Source: Megalopta genalis
Lineage: Eukaryota; Arthropoda; Insecta; Hymenoptera; Halictidae
DNA length: 64,000 nt
Direction: 5' to 3'
Assembly (NCBI RefSeq): GCF_051020955.1
Contig: NW_027476167.1
Location: 496,001 to 560,000 of the forward strand
The notes under the pieces are model-generated. The model did no database searches, was not told the DNA's origin, and saw only the letters and a program-made list of their open reading frames with translations. The number at the start of each line of letters is the position of its first letter. Position 1 is the stretch's first letter. The position numbers were made by a program, and so were the translations under genes. Shown here piece by piece: positions 26,403 to 35,572 of this stretch.

Positions 26403-29141
26403 TCCCCCGGGACTGACTCGAGGGCCCGGGAGGTGCTGGATTGGGCGGCGGGACTGGAGCTCCGTCTCCTGAACACAGGCTCGGTCCATACGTGCGTGCG
26501 GCATAACGGGGGGTCCATCGTTGACCTTTCGTGGGCAACGCCCCCGGCCGCGCGCCGTATTACGGGGTGGAGGGTGGCGGAAGGGGTGGAGACGTTGTCT
26601 GACCACAGATACATATTTCTCGACCTCTCCGCCGCCCCACCATCGACACCCCGTCGTCGCCCCGCCGATGAGGTTTCGCCTCAACCGCGGTGGGCGCTGA
26701 AGCGCCTCGACCAGGATGCTCTGATGGCGGCAGCCCACGCCGTGGCCTGGCCAGCAACACCGGCCGGGCCAGTCGACGGGAATGGGGAGGCCCGTTGGTT
26801 CCGGGGCGCAATGACGTCGATTTGTGACGTCGCCATGCCCCGGGCCAGGGTCTTCCCGAGGAAGGCGGTGTACTGGTGGTCGCGCGAAATAGCGGAAATA
26901 CGCACCGAGTGCGTCCGCGCGCGACGCCAGTACGCTCGCGCCCGTCGACGACGACGTACGGACGACGTGCTGGCTGCCCAGCTGTACGGGCGATATCGGG
27001 AGAAGGTGGTCGCCCTGCAGCTGGCCATCAGGCGAGCGAAGGACCAGGCCTGGCGCGATCTCCTCGGCTCTCTGAACCGAGATCCGTGGGGGCGCCCATA
27101 CAAGATGGCTTTGGGACGATTGCGTCCCTGGGCGCCCCCCGTGACGGAGAGCCTGGATCCGGGGCTGCTCGGGCGGGTCGTGGACGCTTTATTCCCCGCT
27201 AGCGGGGAGGCGTCCCGGCCCGTCCCTGAGCCAGAGGAACATGAGTGGTCCCCGGATCTTGAGGTCGCGCCGGAGGAGATGGCCGGGGTCGTCAAATGGC
27301 TCCGGGGCAAGAATACCGCCCCGGGGCCGGACGGTATCCCCGGCCGGGTCTGGTTGTTCGCCGCGAGCGTCCTGGGGGAGAGGCTGAGGAGCCTCTACTC
27401 TGGGCTCCTGAGGTCGGGGACGTTCCCCGACCTATGGAGAGAAAGTCGGATGGTCCTCTTGAGGAAGGATGGGAGGCCGGGGGATTCTCCCTCCGCGTAC
27501 CGGCCCATTTGTCTCCTGGATGAGGCGGGCAAGATCTTCGAGAAGATCATTGTTGCCCGCCTCTCCAGACACCTGTCCCGCGACGGCCCCGATCTAGCGG
27601 ACTGCCAGTTTGGCTTCCGGGAGGGGCGATCGACGGTCGACGCTATCGACCGTCCCAAGTCCCTCTCGGACAATGCCGTGGCAAGGGGCGGGGTGTGCTT
27701 GGCGGTGTCCATTGACATCGTCAATGCGTTCAACACCCTGCCCTGGTCCGCCATTAGGGAGGCCCTCGTCGATCACCGGGTGCCTCCCTATCTGAGGCGG
27801 GTGATCGGAGCCTACCTGCGGGACAGGTGGGTCGAATAACCGGGCCGGTACGGGATGATACGGAGGGAAGTGGACCGCGGGGTCCCGCAGGGGTCCGTTT
27901 TAGGACCGCTCCTGTGGGACCTGGGTTACAACGCGGTCCTGGAGAAGGCCTCCCTGCCCGACGGTGCCACCCTCGTCTGCTACGCGGACGACACGTTGGT
28001 GGTCGCCGTCGGTAGTACCTTCGAGAGGACCATCCGACGAGCAGAGGTTGCGGTGGCAGCCGTCGTCGCGAGGATCCGCGATCTGGGGCTGAAAATAGCC
28101 CCGGAGAAGGCCGAGGCTGTCTGGTTTCACGGACGGCCACGGTATCGGCCGCCGGCCAGATCGTGGATCCGGGTTGGAGAAGCCTGCGTCGAGGTGAAGT
28201 CCGAGTTGAAATATCTCGGACTGATCCTCGACAGCCGCTGGAGCTTCGAAGCGCATCTCGACCGTCTCGTCCCCCGAGTCGAAAAGGCGGCGGCCTCTTT
28301 GGGCCGCCTGCTGCCCAACCTCGGGGGACCGGGAGATTTGGTGCGCCGCCTATACCTGGGCGTGGTGCGGTCTATGGCCTTATACGGTGCCCCAATATGG
28401 GCGCCGAACGTGATGACCAGCCGGCGCAACACGCTGTTGTTGCGCCGGCTGCAGAGGCGGATGGCCATCCGCCTCATAAGAGGTTACCGCACCACGTCTA
28501 CCGTGGCGGCGCTTGCTCTGGCGGGAGAACTTCCCTTCGAGCTTCAGGCGGCGGTGCGCGCCTATGTTTATAGGCGCACAAGCATCTCCAGCCGTGCTCG
28601 AGGGGCCCCGCCGGAGCGGGAGACGGTCGAGGGCTTCGAGCTCCAGGCCCGGAGACTAGCGCTCGCCAGATGGCGTGCCGAGCTTTGCTCCCACGCCGGC
28701 GAGCGCGTCCCCGGGGCTCTCCTGCCGCACTTCACCTCGTGGCGGGAGAGACGGCATGGCAGGCTCTCCTACCGAGCGACGCAGGTGTTCACCGGGCATG
28801 GCTGCTTCGGTGTCTACCTGTGTCGCATCGGGCGGGAAGCGACGACGGTGTGCCACCATTGTGGCGCGGAGGAAGACTCGGCGCAGCACACGCTGGAGGA
28901 ATGTCCCGCCTTTTCAGCGCTGCGCCGAGTCCTAAAACGAGTAGTCGGCCGCGACCTCGCACTCTCCAGCCTAGTTGGGGCCATGCTGGAGGGCCCGGGG
29001 AAGTGGGCGGCAGCAATCTCTTTCTGCGAGGAGGTTATGTCGCGGAAGGAGGCTGCCGAGCGGGATCGGGAGCTTACAGATCCCGCCCGACGTGCCCGGG
29101 GACGGCGTGCGCGCCCACGCCGAGAAACCCCGGGCAGCTGA
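26403..29141 (+). pseudogene. ORF2 of element G, truncated and with a nonsense codon
   Basis: Residues from about 136 on are retained, keeping only the end of the endonuclease (VDLSW and SDHRY). A Tyr codon TAC is TAA at 27837-27839, between RT motifs A and B. A product would therefore lack GVPQGS and YADD. The frame is otherwise open to 29141. Other changes: Pro for Leu in DRPKSLSDN, and APNVMTS for APYVMTS (shared with H). There is no in-frame ATG from the repeat. The TAC to TAA change hits the same codon as the TAG in element M. Confidence 0.9.
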
Positions 29142-29656
29142 GAGTAGGCGGGCGGCGGGTGTATCAGAATATGCTGGTTTCATTGCCCGCCGCCCGCCAA
29201 CAGAGGAGGACGTCCACTGTTGGGAGTGGGGGATGACGAGTCGCCTGAGGGAGGCGAGGGTTAACTGTGATCCTCCTCCAATATACTCGTCGTCCCCCCG
29301 GCGGCCGCTGTGATCAGGGCGGGGGCCCTGGTCACCTATCGCGCGGTCGCCGTGTCGGGGCGGTGCGGGTTGCGACCCCTCGCGCCGCCGAATTTAAATG
29401 GATTTAGGGGGGAGGATTATATCTCCCCCGGGACGCGGCCGGCCATCCTTACCATCCTGATGGCCGGCCAGGCGAGGGGGAGCCGCGGTAGTGTTCTTCA
29501 AGAGTTCCCGTGGCTCCCCCGTTGAATCGCCAGCGATCGGTCCTGCGTCCTCAGGTCGCCGTGGAGGTTTTAGTGGGTCAAACCCCACACTACCCTCGTC
29601 CCGCTCCCCCGGGCGGGGCGGGGGTGTCTGGCGAGCAGATTTCCTCCACGTAAAAT
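29142..29656 (+). other. 3' UTR of element G
   Basis: The terminal stem is 29560-29567 with 29643-29650. It has the short mid-UTR form seen in D, unlike its twin H, so the duplicated unit was later altered or converted at its 3' end. Confidence 0.78.
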
Positions 29657-29679
29657 AAAAAAAAAAAAAAAAAAAAAAA

Positions 29680-29694
29680 GGTTATGTCAAGGTT
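29680..29694 (+). repeat. 11-bp repeat tract, one unit plus GGTT
   Basis: 15 bp, same as the tract before G. Confidence 0.88.
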
Positions 29695-32433
29695 TCCCCC
29701 GGGACTGACTCGAGGGCCCGGGAGGTGCTGGATTGGGCGGCGGGACTGGAGCTCCGTCTCCTGAACACAGGCTCGGTCCATACGTGCGTGCGGCATAACG
29801 GGGGGTCCATCGTTGACCTTTCGTGGGCAACGCCCCCGGCCGCGCGCCGTATTACGGGGTGGAGGGTGGCGGAAGGGGTGGAGACGTTGTCTGACCACAG
29901 ATACATATTTCTCGACCTCTCCGCCGCCCCACCATCGACACCCCGTCGTCGCCCCGCCGATGAGGTTTCGCCTCAACCGCGGTGGGCGCTGAAGCGCCTC
30001 GACCAGGATGCTCTGATGGCGGCAGCCAACGCCGTGGCCTGGCCAGCAACACCGGCCGGGCCAGTCGACGGGAATGGGGAGGCCCGTTGGTTCCGGGGCG
30101 CAATGACGTCGATTTGTGACGTCGCCATGCCCCGGGCCAGGGTCTTCCCGAGGAAGGCGGTGTACTGGTGGTCGCGCGAAATAGCGGAAATACGCACCGA
30201 GTGCGTCCGCGCGCGACGCCAGTACGCTCGCGCCCGTCGACGACGACGTACGGACAACGTGCTGGCTGCCCAGCTGTACGGGCGATATCGGGAGAAGGTG
30301 GTCGCCCTGCAGCTGGCCATCAGGCGAGCGAAGGACCAGGCCTGGCGCGATCTCCTCAGCTCTCTGAACCGAGATCCGTGGGGGCGCCCATACAAGATGG
30401 CTTTGGGACGATTGCGTCCCTGGGCGCCCCCCGTGACGGAGAGCCTGGATCCGGGGCTGCTCGGGCGGGTCGTGGACGCTTTATTCCCCGCTAGCGGGGA
30501 GGCGTCCCGGCCCGTCCCTGAGCCAGAGGAACATGAGTGGTCCCCGGATCTTGAGGTCGCGCCGGAGGAGATGGCCGGGGTCGTCAAATGGCTCCGGGGC
30601 AAGAATACCGCCCCGGGGCCGGACGGTATCCCCGGCCGGGTCTGGTTGTTCGCCGCGAGCGTCCTGGGGGAGAGGCTGAGGAGCCTCTACTCTGGGCTCC
30701 TGAGGTCGGGGACGTTCCCCGACCTATGGAGAGAAAGTCGGATGGTCCTCTTGAGGAAGGATGGGAGGCCGGGAGATTCTCCCTCCGCGTACCGGCCCAT
30801 TTGTCTCCTGGATGAGGCGGGCAAGATCTTCGAGAAGATCATTGTTGCCCGCCTCTCCAGACACCTGTCCCGCGACGGCCCCGATCTAGCGGACTGCCAG
30901 TTTGGCTTCCGGGAGGGGCGATCGACGGTCGACGCTATCGACCGTCTCAAGTCCCTCTCGGACAATGCCGTGGCAAGGGGTGGGGTGTGCTTGGCGGTGT
31001 CCATTGACATCGTCAATGCGTTCAACACCCTGCCCTGGTCCGCCATTAGGGAGGCACTCGTCGATCACCGGGTGCCTCCCTATCTGAGGCGGGTGATCGG
31101 GGCCTACCTGCGGGACAGGTGGGTCGAATACCCGGGCCGGTGCGGGATGATACGGAGGGAGGTGGACCGCGGGGTCCCGCAGGGGTCCGTTTTAGGACCG
31201 CTCCTGTGGGACCTGGGTTACAACGCGGTCCTGGAAAAGGCCTGCCTGCCCGACGGTGCCACCCTCGTCTGCTACGCGGACGACACGTTGGTGGTCGCCG
31301 TCGGCAGTACCTTCGAGAGGACCATCCGACGAGCAGAGGTTGCGGTGGCAGCCGTGGTCGCGAGGATCCGCGATCTGGGGCTGAAAATAGCCCCGGAGAA
31401 GGCCGAGGCTGTCTGGTTTCACGGACGGCCTCGGTCGCGGCCACCGGCCAGATCGTGGATCCGGGTTGGAGAAGCCTGCGTCGAGGTGAAGTCCGAGTTG
31501 AAATATCTCGGACTGATCCTCGACAGCCGCTGGAGCTTCGATGCGCATCTCGACTGTCTCGTCCCCCGAGTCGAAAAGGCGGCGGCCTCTTTGGGCCGCC
31601 TGCTGCCCAACCTCGGGGGACCGGGAGATTTGGTGCGCCGCCTATACCTGGGCGTGGTGCGGTCTATGGCCTTATACGGTGCCCCAATATGGGCGCCGAA
31701 CGTGATGACCAGCCGGCGCAACACGCTGTTGTTGCGCCGGCTGCAGAGGCGGATGGCCATCCGCCTCATAAGAGGTTACCGCACCACGTCTACCGTGGCG
31801 GCGCTTGCTCTGGCGGGAGAACTTCCCTTCGAGCTTCAGGCGGCGGTGCGCGACTATGTTTATAGGCGCACAAGCATCGCCAGGCGTGCTCGAGGGGCCC
31901 CGCCGGAGCGAGAGACGGTCGAGGGCTTCGAGCTCCAGGCCCGGAGACTAGCGCTGGCCAGATGGCGTGCCGAGCTTTGCTCCCACGCCGGCGAGCGCGT
32001 CCCCGGGGCTCTCCTGCCGCACTTCACCTCGTGGCGGGAGAGACGGCATGGCAGGCTCTCCTACCGAGCGACGCAGGTGTTCACCGGGCATGGCTGCTTC
32101 GGTGTCTACCTGTGTCGCATCGGGCGAGAAGCGACGACGGTGTGCCACCACTGTGGCGCGGTGGAAGACTCGGCGCAGCACACGCTGGAGGAATGTCCCG
32201 CCTTTTCAGCGCTGCGCCGAGTCCTAAAACGAGAAGTCGGCCACGACCTCGCACTCTCCAGCCTAGTTGGGGCCATGCTGGAGAGCCCGGGGAAGTGGGC
32301 GGCAGCAATCTCTTTCTGCGAGGAGGTTATGTCGCGGAAGGAGGCTGCCGAGCGGGATCGGGAGCTAACCGATCCCGCCCGACGTGCCCGGGGACGGCAT
32401 GCGCGCCCACGCAGAGAAACCCCGGGCAGCTGA
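29695..32433 (+). pseudogene. ORF2 of element H, N-terminus lost
   Basis: About 912 codons without stop, from the middle of the endonuclease domain (GDFN lost, SDHRY kept) through RT and the CCHC finger. There is no in-frame ATG at the junction, so the product is 5'-incomplete. Private changes include MAAANAVAWP, EKACLPDG, HLDCLVPR, SIARRARG and GAVEDSAQ inside the zinc finger (Val for Glu). The APNVMTS variant is shared with G. The RT catalytic triad is intact. Confidence 0.87.
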
Positions 32434-32954
32434 GAGTAGGCGGGCGGCGGGTGTACCAGAACATGCTGGTTTCATTGCCCGCCGCCCGCCAACAGAGGAG
32501 GACCTCCCCTGTTGTGAGTGGGGGATGGCGAGTCGTCTGAGGGAGGCGAGGTTTAACTGTGATCCTCCTCCAATATACTCGTCGTCCCCCCGGCGGCCGC
32601 TGTGATCAGGGCGGGGGCCCTGGTCACCTATCGCGCGGTCGCCGTGTCGGGGCGGTGCGGGGTGCGACCCCTCGCGCCGCCGAATTTAATTGGATTTTAG
32701 GGGGGAGGATTTATTTTATTACCCCCCGGGACGCGGCCGGCCATCGTTACCATCTTGATGGCCGGCCAGGCGAGGGGGAGCCGCGGTAGTGTTCTTCAAG
32801 AGTTCCCGTGGCTCCCCCGTTGAATCGCCAGCGATCGGTCCTGCGTCCTCAGGTCGCCGTGGAGGTTTTAGTGGGTCAAACCCCACACTACCCTCGTCCC
32901 GCTCCCCCGGGCCGGGCGGGGGTGTCTGGCGAGCAGATTTCCTCCACGTAAAAT
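32434..32954 (+). other. 3' UTR of element H
   Basis: The terminal stem is 32858-32865 with 32941-32948. Two private changes are AATTTAATTGG for AATTTAAATGG and GGGCCGGGCGG in the GC hairpin. Confidence 0.78.
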
Positions 32955-32986
32955 AAAAAAAAAAAAAAATAAAAAAAAAAAAAAAA

Positions 32987-33012
32987 GGTTATGTCAAGGT
33001 TATGTCAAGGTT
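32987..33012 (+). repeat. 11-bp repeat tract, two units plus GGTT
   Basis: 26 bp between the tail of H and the C-run start of I. Confidence 0.9.
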
Positions 33013-33156
33013 CCCCCCCGTGTCCGCTACCTTGTCGTGGTGGGGGGGCTTCGTGCCCTAATGATCCTCAAGGCTGTGCCGGCGGGGAATTTATTCCCTG
33101 GCAGGTTCTACCATGCCGGAGTGGCTTGAGGTGAGGGGCCAACTAAAGTCGGACAC
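33013..33156 (+). ncRNA. HDV-like self-cleaving ribozyme candidate, element I
   Basis: Five paired segments occur in the order of the HDV double pseudoknot. P1a is CCCCCCC (33013-33019) and P2a GTGTCCG (33020-33026). P3 is ACC/GGT with a 7-nt loop (33029-33041). P1b is GGGGGGG (33042-33048). P4 is long, with CCTCAAG (33066-33072) pairing CTTGAGG (33125-33131). P2b is CGGACAC (33150-33156). The joining strand before P2b contains CTAA (C at 33143), the place of the catalytic cytosine in HDV-type ribozymes. P1a begins at the exact 5' end of the element, where such ribozymes cleave in R2 and other LINEs. Cleavage itself is untested, and the P1.1 contacts are unclear. The leader from 33157 to 33382 has only a tiny upstream ORF. 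Confidence 0.6.
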
Positions 33157-33382
33157 ATACCGTAAACCTGTGGTCATGTTTTACAGGAACGGGGGTCTTG
33201 CCTTAACCGGCCGGGCCGCGAGGATGACAACCTCTCTAAAAAATCCCTAGCCCCAAGCAGTGTTGCGCGGTGAAGAGGGCGTAGCTGGAGTAAGCGCCAG
33301 CTATGGTTGGTGGGTGCACCAATCGTTAGCGGACAACCCCGGGGTACCTGGCGACCCCCGGGTGTATTAGCCTTCCCCGGGT

Positions 33383-35572
33383 ATGGCGGCTCTGCCCGGG
33401 GTGACCTTCTTTCCGACCACACTCGTGGGACCAATTATGGATTCTTTTTCAATTACAACCGGGGAGGGGGGAAACGAGCGTGAGGTGGAGGTGCGCGGGC
33501 CTATCGTGCGCCTCAAAAGATGTGCAGAGCCGGTGTCGCGGAGGCATTCGGCAACACGCGGCAAAAAGAGGACCGCAGCGGGCCTTGGTGAGTGCGATGA
33601 GGGCGAGGAGTCAGATTTCTCTGTCTCCTCCCACCACTCATCGCAGAGTGTCCCGGGCTCGTCGTCAGCGAGGAAGAGAGGACGGCCGCCGACGACCGGC
33701 GAATATGTTGGCCTCGCAGAGGCCAAACTTAGGCTGGCCGAGGCCTCGCAGCTGGAGGCCGAGGCAAGGGAGGTGGCGGCAATATTCGACCCGGGTGCCC
33801 CCGTGCCGAGACCATCGCGGTCGAGCGTTCCGCTCCCGGACGAGACGGATATCGCGGAAAATTTCCGCAACCGTCCGACGCGGGATGTCGCGGCCGCTAT
33901 ATTGGAGAGCCTGGATGAGGTGGCCAGGATCTCCGGTGTGTCAAAGGGGCTGAAGGGCAACTTGGCCCGCGCCCTGAGGGTGGCCGCCTTAAACGGGAGG
34001 GTAGGGGTGTCGGAGCTGGCAGTGAGGTCAGCTACCGACGCCACGCGTGTCCTGGAGGCCGAAAATGCCGTCCTCAGGGGGCAAATGATGGAGCTGCAGG
34101 CGGAGGTGGCCCGGCTCCGGCAGGTGGTGGAGGCGAGAACGGCTGCTGCCGCAATGCCTCCGCCGCCGCGCCCGGGAGAGGGCTCAGTATCGCCGCCGAT
34201 CGTCGGCGCCCGGGATTGCCATCGCTCCGGGCAAGAAAAGTCCTCGCCACCACCTACGGCTGCGCCCGCAGATTTTCTGGTGCAGATAAGCGCCCTGATA
34301 GACGCCAAATTGGCGTCATTCAGGAGGGAGCTCGCGCCGCGAACGGACTCGGCCCTGCGATCGGTGGCCCCTGGGCCGTCCGTCCCCTCACAGTCTTCGG
34401 ACAGGGTGCGGCGGAGGGCGCAGAAGAAGAAGAAAGGTGGGAAAGCTGGGGCGGCTAAAGCGGCCCAGACGGAGCCCGCTCGACCGCGAGCAGAATTGGC
34501 TCCACCCTCCGCTGCGCCTCCACCCCAGGAGGCGTGGTCCCAGGTGGTTGGCCGGAAGGCCAAAAAGGCGACTGCCAAGGCCACTGCGGCGGCGAATAAA
34601 AAAGGACGGGTGGTCCCGGCGGCCCCCAGGAATACACCCCTGCCTCCTCGACCGCCACGCACAGCAGCGGTTACCATAACGGTTCCGTCTGGCGTGGACA
34701 TTACTTACGCGCAGGCGATGGCCACTGCCAGGTCCAAGGTGGACCTGGCAGAAATTGGCATCGCCTCGCTGCGGCCGCGAAGGGCGGTGACTGGGGGGTT
34801 AGTTTTGGAGGTCCCTGGCACCGATGGGGCCGCCAAGGCCACCGTCCTCGCCACAAAAGTGGCGGAAGCGCTGGCAGGCACCGGCGTAAAGGTCGCGCGT
34901 CCGGTCAAAAAAGCTGACCTTAGGGTGCGCGGCCTGGTCGATTCGACCACGCCGGCGGAGGTCGCTGCGGCTGTAGCCCGCGTGGGCGGGTGCAGCGAGG
35001 GGGACATCAATACCGGCGAAATCCGGTCTTCCCCCTCGGGATTGGGCACCCTCTGGGTCCGATGTCCTGCCGCGGCCGCTCGCAAGGTTGCTGTCGTGGG
35101 CCGGATAACCGTCGGCTGGACCCAAGCAGCCGTGGAGGCCCTGAGTGCCCGGCCTCTGCAGTGTTACCGTTGCCTTGGTGTTGGCCACACCAGTCAGCGG
35201 TGCACCTCTGCCGAGGATAGGTCCGACTGCTGCTATAGATGCGGCAGTCGGGACCATAAGGTGGCAGCCTGTACGGCCACGCCCAATTGTCCGCTTTGTG
35301 CGGGCGCGGGCAAGCCGTCTGGTCACCGCCTCGGCAGCCGGGCATGTCCTGCCAGTGCGAGGCGAGGCAAGGTAGGCGGCCAAAGGTCGTCTGCCAGATT
35401 TAATAAAAAAGGGAAGAAAACCACGATGGCCAAGGCAGCGACCACCGTGGCCAGCAACGAAATGGCGGCACCGCCTGATGCTACCGCCGCGCCCGCGGGG
35501 GCGGATGGGGCCACTAAAGTCCCTGACGCCACCGCATCCGCGGCCGTGACGGCGATGGACACGGCTGTGTAA
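33383..35572 (+). CDS. ORF1 (Gag-like protein) of element I
   Basis: 729 aa with the full domain order of the family: AT-hook-like KRGRPP, coiled coil (LEAENAVLRGQMMELQAEVA), lysine-rich stretch (here RRRAQKKKKGGK), RRM-like region and three zinc knuckles. It is one Asn shorter than E in the AANKKG segment and one residue shorter in the MDSF segment. The alternative start at the MDSF methionine is conserved. The stop forms TAATG with ORF2. No disabling change is seen. Confidence 0.91.
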   Translation: MAALPGVTFFPTTLVGPIMDSFSITTGEGGNEREVEVRGPIVRLKRCAEPVSRRHSATRGKKRTAAGLGECDEGEESDFSVSSHHSSQSVPGSSSARKRGRPPTTGEYVGLAEAKLRLAEASQLEAEAREVAAIFDPGAPVPRPSRSSVPLPDETDIAENFRNRPTRDVAAAILESLDEVARISGVSKGLKGNLARALRVAALNGRVGVSELAVRSATDATRVLEAENAVLRGQMMELQAEVARLRQVVEARTAAAAMPPPPRPGEGSVSPPIVGARDCHRSGQEKSSPPPTAAPADFLVQISALIDAKLASFRRELAPRTDSALRSVAPGPSVPSQSSDRVRRRAQKKKKGGKAGAAKAAQTEPARPRAELAPPSAAPPPQEAWSQVVGRKAKKATAKATAAANKKGRVVPAAPRNTPLPPRPPRTAAVTITVPSGVDITYAQAMATARSKVDLAEIGIASLRPRRAVTGGLVLEVPGTDGAAKATVLATKVAEALAGTGVKVARPVKKADLRVRGLVDSTTPAEVAAAVARVGGCSEGDINTGEIRSSPSGLGTLWVRCPAAAARKVAVVGRITVGWTQAAVEALSARPLQCYRCLGVGHTSQRCTSAEDRSDCCYRCGSRDHKVAACTATPNCPLCAGAGKPSGHRLGSRACPASARRGKVGGQRSSARFNKKGKKTTMAKAATTVASNEMAAPPDATAAPAGADGATKVPDATASAAVTAMDTAV

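Larger units (their letters stand above)
26403..29679 (+). mobile_element. Element G: family 1 LINE, 5'-truncated, twin of H
   Basis: It starts TCCCCCGGGACT within the endonuclease coding region and ends in a 23-nt poly(A) (29657-29679). It shares exactly the same truncation point and the private variant GAGGGCCCGGG with element H. The two units are therefore a tandem duplication of about 3.3 kb rather than two insertions. Confidence 0.93.
29695..32986 (+). mobile_element. Element H: family 1 LINE, 5'-truncated, twin of G
   Basis: The 5' junction is identical to that of G. The poly(A) (32955-32986) is interrupted by one T, the only such tail in the window. ORF2 is open, so H is closer to the parent of the duplicated pair than G. 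Confidence 0.93.
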
